Assembly (NCBI GenBank): GCA_900556935.1
Contig: USQL01000138.1
Coordinates: 1 to 5,035, forward strand
Direction of reading: 5' to 3'
Length of the DNA: 5,035 nt
Source: an uncultured Eubacteriales bacterium
GTDB taxonomy: Bacteria; Bacillota; Clostridia; Oscillospirales; Oscillospiraceae
A model generated the notes under the pieces. The model was not told the origin of the DNA, did not search any database, and was given only the letters and a program-made list of their open reading frames with translations. The translations under genes were made by a program, and so were the position numbers. This document shows positions 1 through 4,399 of this stretch, in pieces. Position 1 is the stretch's first letter. The number at the start of each line of letters is the position of its first letter.

Positions 1-49
1 GGCCTCTTGAACCCCATTCAAGCGCGATACCAAACTTCGCCACACCCGG
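1..49 (-). tRNA. tRNA-Pro, anticodon GGG (5' part, cut by the window edge)
   Basis: Read on the minus strand from 49 down, the sequence folds as the first two thirds of a tRNA. It has a 7-nt acceptor 5' strand CCGGGTG (49-43), linker TG, D stem GCGA pairing with TCGC around loop AGTTTGGTA, one G, then anticodon stem CTTGA/TCAAG closing the 7-nt loop ATGGGGT (17-11). U33 is present, positions 34-36 are GGG (bases 15-13) and position 37 is G, as in proline tRNAs. It would read CCC/CCU proline codons. The variable region starts as AGGCC. The T arm and acceptor 3' strand lie beyond base 1, so whether CCA is encoded, and whether more tRNAs follow, cannot be seen. A good promoter sits just upstream. 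Open frames through this stretch are shadows. Confidence 0.9.
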
Positions 50-83
50 ATATTTTGTTTGCCGTTCTCTCGGCGACTTCGAT

Positions 84-112
84 ATAATACCACAAGTACG
101 AACAAAATGCAA
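84..112 (-). promoter_or_regulatory. Promoter of the tRNA-Pro gene
   Basis: On the minus strand a -35 box TTGCAT (112-107) is separated by exactly 17 bases from a -10 box TATTAT (89-84). This is close to the vegetative sigma consensus TTGACA-N17-TATAAT. Transcription should begin near base 77, leaving a leader of roughly 27 nt before the mature tRNA end at 49. The leader contains a small 4-bp palindrome, GCCG/CGGC (61-74). The promoter lies between the operon terminator and the tRNA, so the tRNA is probably transcribed independently of the radical SAM operon. Confidence 0.75.
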
Positions 113-143
113 GCATTATTTTCTGTTTTTTAAAAATTTTTTT

Positions 144-188
144 CTTTCCCCGAAATGAGGCGAAAATCCCGCCCCATTTCGGAGAAAG
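144..188 (-). terminator. Intrinsic terminator of the radical SAM operon
   Basis: A 19-bp stem (144-162 against 170-188) closes a 7-nt loop, with core arm CCGAAATG at 150-157. Two positions (158/174 and 149/183) are A:C mismatches if read on the plus strand but G:U wobbles on the minus strand, so the structure fits RNA made from the minus strand. Past the stem the minus-strand RNA has seven A then five U (143-132). The upstream arm offers AAAAUUUU that can extend pairing, so the U tract is displaced and not canonical. Its place, 20 bases after the last stop codon of the operon and before the tRNA promoter, supports the call. Confidence 0.65.
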
Positions 189-207
189 GCAAAATTTTCC
201 GAACTTT

Positions 208-426
208 TTACTCGCCCCGTTCGCTGCTGACCACCTTGCCGATGTTCCACAGGTGGGCGACGGTCTTCTCGGCTTCTTTCTTCTGCTCCTCGTTGTCGTA
301 CTCCAGATAGATGGTGTGGGCACTGCAATCGCAGCATTCCACCTGTACGCTCCAGCCGCCCTCGTGCAGGATCATACCCGCGCCCCGGCAGATGGGGCAG
401 TCTTCCAAAAGAATTTTCTCGTCCAT
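208..426 (-). CDS. Small zinc-ribbon protein, Lar-like (restriction alleviation family fold)
   Basis: 72 residues. Two cysteine pairs, C10-P-I-C13 and C31-C-D-C34, are spaced as in a small zinc ribbon. The layout CPxC, a short glycine-rich stretch with HEGG, a CxxC knuckle, an acidic Glu/Lys-rich segment (42-54) and then AHLWNIG (57-63) resembles the Lar family of short proteins, which usually end in an A..xWN motif. The best-known member (phage/Rac Lar) relieves type I restriction, but most homologues are uncharacterised and that role is not implied here. It starts at ATG 7 nt after AAGGAGA, a ribosome site that overlaps the stop codon of the preceding gene, with 11 bases between genes, so it is the coupled last gene of the operon. 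The stop is TAA, followed by the terminator. Existence is well supported; the family assignment is by motif only. Confidence 0.8.
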   Translation of the reverse strand: MDEKILLEDCPICRGAGMILHEGGWSVQVECCDCSAHTIYLEYDNEEQKKEAEKTVAHLWNIGKVVSSERGE

Positions 427-437
427 GTTTGTTCTCC

Positions 438-1094
438 TTATCTAAAAACGGTTTTGTCTTCGGTGTAGATTTCCTCCCGGCAGACCCGGATATAATCCGG
501 CGTCAATTCCGGAAGGTATTTTTCAATGGCAGCTCCCAGCTGCATGGGATTGAGCGACGGATTCTGGCAGCAGTGGAGTACATCCAGCCGCAGCTCCCCT
601 TCTGAAATCCGGGAGATTTCCAGATTGCGGATCATAGGGATGATGTCCTGCTGGGTCACGCCGTTCCGGTTTTTCTTTTCCAGAACCAGCGTCTCCTGGG
701 CAAACAGCTGCCCGATAGCCGACTCGGCCCCCACCGGAATGCCCCCGTCGTATTCCAGGGTCAGCCGACTTTGCAGCAGGGCCAGATACTTAATCTTCGC
801 CCCGTTGTCGTAGACCTCCCGTACCCAGATGCCGTCGATGAGAGCGGCATTCAGCCGGTTGCGGATGTCCTCCAAAGGAACTGGGCTCTCCAGGTCGAAG
901 TCCAGCAGCTCACAGTGGCTCTCCGCCCCCAGACTCAGTGGCAGAGCAATGGATACGGAAGGCCGGGGATTGAAGCCCTGGGTGTGGGTCAGGGGCAGCC
1001 CTGCCCGCTTGAAGGCTCGCTGAAATAATCGCATCAAGTCCAGGTGGGAAATAAACCGGGCGTTATCCACCTTTTCAAACAGCGCTCTAGGCAT
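438..1094 (-). CDS. Radical SAM-linked protein, TIGR03936 / DUF2344
   Basis: 218 residues, within the usual size range of the family. The N-terminal signature is clear: ARFISHLDLMR (12-22), then an RAFKRAGLPL helix and THTQGFNPRP (36-45), followed by SIALPLSLGAES. These are hallmark segments of the protein encoded next to, or fused to, TIGR03960 radical SAM enzymes. It has no iron-sulfur cysteine cluster, and its biochemical role is unknown. It is presumed to work with the radical SAM partner, perhaps as a substrate-binding subunit (inference). The ATG lies inside the end of the radical SAM gene (8-bp overlap), preceded by a near-perfect ribosome site AAGGAGGTG (1110-1102) with 9 bases from GGAGG to the start. 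The two proteins should therefore be made in coupled fashion. It ends in TAA within the ribosome site of the next gene. Confidence 0.93.
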   Translation of the reverse strand: MPRALFEKVDNARFISHLDLMRLFQRAFKRAGLPLTHTQGFNPRPSVSIALPLSLGAESHCELLDFDLESPVPLEDIRNRLNAALIDGIWVREVYDNGAKIKYLALLQSRLTLEYDGGIPVGAESAIGQLFAQETLVLEKKNRNGVTQQDIIPMIRNLEISRISEGELRLDVLHCCQNPSLNPMQLGAAIEKYLPELTPDYIRVCREEIYTEDKTVFR

Positions 1095-2922
1095 CGCAGG
1101 CCACCTCCTTCAGAAGGCAATTGGCACCGCACCCGGCGCAGCCGTGCCGGCAGTCCGGGGTCACCAGATTCTCATAGGCTCGCTTCTGCTCCCGGAGCAG
1201 GAACTTTTTGCTCACGCCCACGTCGATGACATCCCAGGGCAGCAGCTCTTCCTCGCCGAAGCCCCGGGTGGTGTAGTAGTCCACGTCCATGCCGCATTTC
1301 TCAAAGGCATCCAGCCACTTGCCGTAGTCAAAATATTCGTCCCAGCCGTCCAGCCGGGCACCGTTTTCTACAGCGGCCTCGATGACCGGCCCCAACCGCC
1401 GGTCTCCCCGGGCAAATACCGCTTCCAATCGGCTCAAGTCCGGGCTGTGGTAGTCGTAGACAATGGATTTGGAGTAGAAATGAGATTTGAGAAGCTTGCA
1501 CCGGCGCAGATATTCCTGAGGGGTGATCTGCTTTTCCCACTGGAAGGGGGTGTGAGGCTTTGGCACAAAATAGGCCGTGGCCACATGAACCCGCAGCCCC
1601 CGCTTTTTGTTCACGGCGTTTTCCTTCCAAGCCTGGATGACCTTGTACACCAGCTCGGCAATGCCCAGCACGTCCTCATCGGTTTCCGTGGGCAGACCCA
1701 GCATAAAGTAGAGCTTTACGTTGTTCCAGCCTCCGGAAAAAGCCTGGGTGCAGGTGTTCAGAATTTCTTCTTCGGTCAGATTCTTGTTGATTACGTCCCG
1801 AAGCCGCTGGGTGCCCGCCTCCGGGGCAAAGGTCAGGCCGCTTTTCCGGACGGTTTGCAGCTTCTCCATCAGTTCCCGGGAGAAATTGTCCGCCCGCAGA
1901 GAGGGCACGGAAAGGTTAACCTTATTGGCCTGGCAATAGGGAATCAGCTGGTCCGTCAGCTCTTTCAGCCCCCGGTAATCGGAGGTGGACAGGCTGGAGA
2001 CGGTAATTTCGTTGTTGCCGGATTTTTCCAGCAGCTCGATTGCCTGGCGGTAAAGCACCTCCGGGCTTTTTTTGCGCACCGGACGGCAGGAAAAGCCTGC
2101 CTGACAGAACCGACAGCCCCGGATGCAGCCCCGGAAGGCCTCCAGGTTTCCCCGGTCGTGGACAATTTCCGTGGAGGGAACGATCATTTCCGTGGGGAAA
2201 AAGGCATGATCCAAGTCCTCCACGATCCGCTTGGTCACAACTTCCGGGGCGCCGTTCAACGGGATTACCGCCCGTAGGGTGCCGTCATCGTTGTATTCAT
2301 GGCGATAGAAGCTGGGCACATAGACCCCAGGGATTTTCGAAACTGCCAGAAGAAATTGCTCCTTGCTCCAACCTTCGGCCTTGGCTTTATCGTAGAGAGA
2401 CACGATTTCTACGGTGCTGTCCTCCCCTTCTCCCAGGGAGAAAAAGTCCACAAAGTCCGCCAAAGGCTCCGGGTTAAAGGCGCACACGCCCCCGGCAAAG
2501 ACGATGTTTTTAAGTTCCTTCCGCTCCGCCGCGTGAAGGGGAATCCCAGCCAAGCGCAGCATATTCAGAATGTTGGAATACGCCATTTCATAGCCGATGG
2601 TGAAGGCGATCATGTCGAAATTCTTTACCGGCTCCTGGCTTTCCAGCGCCCACAGGGGAAGGCTATTTTCCACCATGGCCTGTTCCATGTCCCCCCAGGG
2701 GGCAAAGACCCGCTCGCACCAGACGCCCTCCATCCGGTTCATGACCCCATACAGAATTCGCATACCCACATTGGACATGCCGATTTCGTAGGTATCCGGG
2801 AAGCAGAAGGCCACCCGTACCCGGACATCCGCCAGATTCTTCTTGATTTCGCCCCACTCGCCGCCGGTATAGCGGGCGGGCTTCTGCACCGCAGTCAAAA
2901 TGCGCTGCTTCAAATCCGTCAT
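1087..2922 (-). CDS. Radical SAM protein with B12-binding-like N-terminus, TIGR03960 family
   Basis: 611 residues, full length for the family. Residues about 30-170 carry the B12-binding-like domain typical of this group: VRVAFCFPDTYEIGMSNVG (35-53), ERVFAPWGDME (70-80), NILNMLRLAGIPL (117-129) and FAGGVCAFNPEPLADF (142-157). The radical SAM core follows, with the 4Fe-4S ligands C266-x3-C270-x2-C273 in RGCIRGCRFCQAG. Further conserved segments are SLSTSDYRGL (310-319), the TFAPEAGTQRLRDVINK block (364-380) and KLYFMLGLPTETDED (403-417). The C-terminus adds a second cysteine group, C591, C595, C598 and C602, which could bind metal. Such enzymes cleave S-adenosylmethionine to make a 5'-deoxyadenosyl radical; the substrate is unknown, and the usual neighbours (rng, rplU) only hint at RNA or ribosomes. 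It starts at ATG 7 nt after AGAGG, 27 bases beyond the M50 gene. Confidence 0.95.
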   Translation of the reverse strand: MTDLKQRILTAVQKPARYTGGEWGEIKKNLADVRVRVAFCFPDTYEIGMSNVGMRILYGVMNRMEGVWCERVFAPWGDMEQAMVENSLPLWALESQEPVKNFDMIAFTIGYEMAYSNILNMLRLAGIPLHAAERKELKNIVFAGGVCAFNPEPLADFVDFFSLGEGEDSTVEIVSLYDKAKAEGWSKEQFLLAVSKIPGVYVPSFYRHEYNDDGTLRAVIPLNGAPEVVTKRIVEDLDHAFFPTEMIVPSTEIVHDRGNLEAFRGCIRGCRFCQAGFSCRPVRKKSPEVLYRQAIELLEKSGNNEITVSSLSTSDYRGLKELTDQLIPYCQANKVNLSVPSLRADNFSRELMEKLQTVRKSGLTFAPEAGTQRLRDVINKNLTEEEILNTCTQAFSGGWNNVKLYFMLGLPTETDEDVLGIAELVYKVIQAWKENAVNKKRGLRVHVATAYFVPKPHTPFQWEKQITPQEYLRRCKLLKSHFYSKSIVYDYHSPDLSRLEAVFARGDRRLGPVIEAAVENGARLDGWDEYFDYGKWLDAFEKCGMDVDYYTTRGFGEEELLPWDVIDVGVSKKFLLREQKRAYENLVTPDCRHGCAGCGANCLLKEVACDA

Positions 2923-2949
2923 AAAACTACCTCTTTGTAAATGGTAGCC

Positions 2950-3516
2950 CTATTGTACTGCCTTTCCCCCGGTTTTGCAAGGAATTTTTCCGAGAGCCCC
3001 GGAACGCACAGCCGTTGCCCCCAGCAGCAGCGCAATTCCTGGCTGTCGGCACAGGATTGCGGCCAGTGCCCCGGTCAGCAGGAGCCAGGCCATCCCCTGC
3101 CCCGCGGCCTGGGTTATTTTCTCCGCTTTCTCAGGAGCCATCCATTCCAGAACACAGAAAAGCATCCGACCGCCGTCCAGCGGATAGATCGGCAGCAGAT
3201 TATAGGCACTCTGGACAAGACCGCAGACGGCCGTCCGTGGGAACCATCGGACGGCCGTCAGAAGCAGCAGTCCGGCGGCAGGCCCGGCGGCGGCACAGAC
3301 AAACTCCCGCCAAGGCTCGGAAAAGGCGGTATGGATTTTCGCACCGGTGCAGCCCATCCGGAACTCCGGATGTCCGGCATCCAACAGCCAGATAGCCAGC
3401 AGATGTCCCAATTCATGGACGCAGGCCGCTGCCGCCGCCCCTGCCAGCCATGGCAGGGGCAGTGTCAGAAGCAGTAGTGCCCCCATTAAAAAGGCGAAGG
3501 GAGAAACCGCCGTCAC
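2950..3516 (-). CDS. M50 (site-2) intramembrane metalloprotease, SpoIVFB-like
   Basis: 188 residues from the GTG chosen here. Zinc-site motif HELGH is at 34-38 in a hydrophobic helix, AAAGPAAGLLLL at 75-86, and the second metal motif NLLPIYPLDGGR at 106-117 with D114 as the third ligand. Hydrophobic segments near 7-24, 26-45, 73-89 and 142-170 make it multi-pass. The protein stops soon after the core and lacks the C-terminal CBS domain of B. subtilis SpoIVFB (about 288 residues). Known relatives cleave pro-sigma-K during sporulation; gene order supports this, but the substrate is not shown by sequence. The frame stays open upstream to 3876, but that extension is the 88-residue gene read out of frame. 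GTG at 3516 overlaps the preceding stop as GTGA, implying coupling. TTG at 3537, 4 bases after GGAGG, is an alternative giving 195 residues. Confidence 0.87.
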   Translation of the reverse strand: MTAVSPFAFLMGALLLLTLPLPWLAGAAAAACVHELGHLLAIWLLDAGHPEFRMGCTGAKIHTAFSEPWREFVCAAAGPAAGLLLLTAVRWFPRTAVCGLVQSAYNLLPIYPLDGGRMLFCVLEWMAPEKAEKITQAAGQGMAWLLLTGALAAILCRQPGIALLLGATAVRSGALGKIPCKTGGKAVQ

Positions 3517-3779
3517 CGGCTTACAACGTCTGCGCAAAAGACCTCCAATGCCTGACCAAGGGGCGTGCCGCTCTGAAGATTCAATGCCAGATGCTCCAGC
3601 TCTGCCAGAGCCACGGCGGCGTCCCCGGGAAACAGAAGCCGCTGGATGTAATACCGGCTGTCCTTCCGGATCAGTCCAACCAGTGCCAAGGCACACAAAA
3701 CTGCGAAAACCGGAACCCAAAGTCGGTCTCTTTTGCGGTTTTTCCACGAATTTCCAGGATATTCGATCACATAGCCCAT
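3513..3779 (-). CDS. Unrecognised 88-residue single-pass membrane protein in the spoIVFA position
   Basis: The N-terminus is basic (K13, R15, K16, R17, R19), followed by one membrane helix at about 20-37. A C-terminal domain of about 50 residues contains RLLFPGD (47-53), a predicted helix VALAELEHLALNLQ (56-69) and SGTPLGQALEVFCADVV (70-86). The positive-inside rule puts the C-terminal domain outside the cytoplasm. I recognise no family. In Bacillus the gene just before spoIVFB is spoIVFA, a membrane partner that restrains the protease and is much larger (about 264 residues), so this could be a short functional analogue; that rests on position and topology alone. ATG at 3779 is preferred because GAGG lies 8 bases upstream; GTG at 3788 would add three residues but overlaps that ribosome site. 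The stop TGA overlaps the protease start. It is the first gene of the operon. Confidence 0.75.
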   Translation of the reverse strand: MGYVIEYPGNSWKNRKRDRLWVPVFAVLCALALVGLIRKDSRYYIQRLLFPGDAAVALAELEHLALNLQSGTPLGQALEVFCADVVSR

Positions 3780-3866
3780 AGCCTTCACCTCGGTACAGTT
3801 TATTTTTTATCGACCGGAAGTATGCCGTGCCAAAGGCGCTGGTGTAGTAAGAACTTAGGGCGGAAT

Positions 3867-3875
3867 ATTTTATCA
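3867..3875 (-). promoter_or_regulatory. Possible extended -10 promoter of the protease/radical SAM operon
   Basis: On the minus strand TGATAAAAT (3875-3867) matches the extended -10 pattern TGnTATAAT with one change. No good -35 box is seen 16-18 bases upstream, as is common with extended -10 promoters. TAGAAT at about 3881-3876 is an overlapping alternative -10. Transcription would begin near 3860, giving a leader of about 80 nt before the first ATG at 3779. The position is sensible because the palindromic block beginning at 3901 should block read-through from further right. I saw no convincing sigma-E, sigma-G or sigma-K boxes, so sporulation control is not demonstrated. Confidence 0.4.
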
Positions 3876-3900
3876 TTCTACAAAAAATACAGCTTGGAAT

Positions 3901-3983
3901 TAAGGAGTTGTCAGCGTCGAGCCGCTGACAAGCAACAGTCCACCGGACTGTTGCATTTACATCTTCGAATCTCCCTTCGGGTC
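3901..3983. repeat. 83-bp palindromic repeat, copy 1
   Basis: This is the first of two direct copies that differ at one base (A at 3935, G at 4102 in copy 2). It contains a 9-bp perfect stem TTGTCAGCG/CGCTGACAA (3908-3916 with 3923-3931, loop TCGAGC). Directly after it is a 10-bp perfect stem GCAACAGTCC/GGACTGTTGC (3932-3941 with 3945-3954, 3-base loop), and then an unpaired-looking tail of about 29 bases that includes TTCGAATCTCCCTTCGGGTC. Just past the unit comes another hairpin, GCACGCCC/GGGTGTGC (3998-4005 with 4009-4016, one G:T pair). It is dense, GC-rich and non-coding; open frames running through it are artefacts. The pattern resembles interspersed palindromic (REP/BIME-like) elements. 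Confidence 0.9.
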
Positions 3984-4044
3984 CACCAAAAGAAAGAGCA
4001 CGCCCAGAGGGTGTGCCTGCCGTGGGTGGACCCGAGGAGATTCG
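3966..4044. repeat. Long inverted repeat enclosing a terminator-like hairpin
   Basis: The tail of repeat copy 1 (3966-3974 plus 3977-3987) is complementary to 4025-4044: 11 bp of TCGGGTCCACC with GGTGGACCCGA, then 9 bp of CGAATCTCC with GGAGATTCG, separated by a 2-base bulge (C3975, T3976). The enclosed loop carries its own 8-bp hairpin at 3998-4016. The right arm looks like a degenerate inverted copy of the repeat tail, so the block may have arisen by duplication with one inversion, or it may fold as one branched structure. Confidence 0.75.
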
Positions 4045-4048
4045 TTGC

Positions 4049-4067
4049 CCCGGTGCAAGGCACCGGG
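4049..4067. repeat. Perfect 8-bp hairpin between the two repeat copies
   Basis: CCCGGTGC (4049-4056) and GCACCGGG (4060-4067) pair perfectly across a 3-base loop AAG. The hairpin ends exactly where repeat copy 2 begins (4068), so it marks the junction of the two units. No U-rich tract follows on either strand, so it is not a terminator on its own. Confidence 0.75.
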
Positions 4068-4150
4068 TAAGGAGTTGTCAGCGTCGAGCCGCTGACAAGC
4101 AGCAGTCCACCGGACTGTTGCATTTACATCTTCGAATCTCCCTTCGGGTC
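4068..4150. repeat. 83-bp palindromic repeat, copy 2
   Basis: Direct copy of 3901-3983, offset by 167 bases and identical at 82 of 83 positions. The single change (G at 4102) turns one A:T pair of the second hairpin into a G:T pair, so the fold is kept. As in copy 1, a hairpin with arms of the GCACACC/GGTGTGC type follows the unit, here longer and flanked by A and T tracts. This suggests that the full unit is two hairpins, a tail and a terminator-like hairpin, with the 83-bp part copied recently or held alike by gene conversion. Confidence 0.9.
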
Positions 4151-4151
4151 A

Positions 4152-4194
4152 TCAAAAAAGAAGCACACCCCCAAAAGGTGTGCTTCTTTTTTGA
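4152..4194. terminator. Bidirectional intrinsic terminator
   Basis: An 18-bp perfect stem (4152-4169 with 4177-4194) encloses the 7-base loop CCCAAAA. The GC-rich core is GAAGCACACC/GGTGTGCTTC, flanked by six A on the left and six T on the right, so on either strand the stem is followed by a U run. On the minus strand it would end transcripts from the GIY-YIG gene whose stop codon is 206 bases upstream, and it would insulate the operon promoter near 3870. On the plus strand no gene feeding it is visible. Confidence 0.85.
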
Positions 4195-4225
4195 ATTAGT
4201 TTGATAATAATGATACGGATTCAAA

Positions 4226-4280
4226 TGGTTTCAAAAGGTTTCACTTGAAAATGAAACTATAGGACAGAAAGTGAAACCAT
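4226..4280. repeat. Cluster of GGTTTCA boxes, direct and inverted
   Basis: GGTTTCA occurs at 4227-4233 and again at 4237-4243, ten bases apart. The second box, extended to GGTTTCACTT (4237-4246), has a perfect inverted partner AAGTGAAACC (4269-4278), and ATGGTTTCA at 4226-4233 reappears inverted as TGAAACCAT ending at 4280. A further TGAAAC lies at 4252-4257. The region is strongly AT-rich (16 G/C in 4201-4260). One-turn spacing of direct boxes suggests a protein-binding site, such as an operator or recombinase arm sites. The rest of 4195-4399 shows no gene. Confidence 0.55.
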
Positions 4281-4399
4281 ACCGATCAGGTAGACAAATT
4301 GGACTTTAGCTAACTCATCATATGTTATCACAACCAGTATGTTTTCCCAAATTTGAGAAATTGTAAGATTCTTGACATGGGCATCAAAGCTTACATAAG

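Noticed and set aside
18..323. Minus-strand open frame of 101 codons at the left edge
   Set aside because: It crosses the zinc-ribbon gene in another frame, the terminator, the tRNA promoter and the tRNA, so it cannot be a real gene.
1144..2277. 377-codon plus-strand open frame
   Set aside because: It lies wholly antisense to the well-matched radical SAM gene; long antisense frames are expected in GC-rich coding DNA and the translation shows no family motif.
3517..3876. N-terminal extension making the M50 protein 308 residues
   Set aside because: The extra 120 residues have no M50 character and are the 88-residue gene and its leader read out of frame; the HELGH protein fits a start at 3516 (or 3537).
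3961..3988. TTCGAATC followed by CCACCA, looking like the 3' half of a tRNA
   Set aside because: The five bases before the T-loop-like stretch do not pair with the five after it, and no D or anticodon arm precedes; at most it is a decayed tRNA remnant.
2941..4070. Plus-strand open frames across the protease region and the first palindromic repeat
   Set aside because: They are antisense to the M50 and 88-residue genes or run through hairpin repeats, with low-complexity Pro/Arg-rich translations and no ribosome site noted.
3901..4150. CRISPR array
   Set aside because: Only two copies, each 83 bp and multi-hairpin, with a structured rather than unique spacer and no cas genes.
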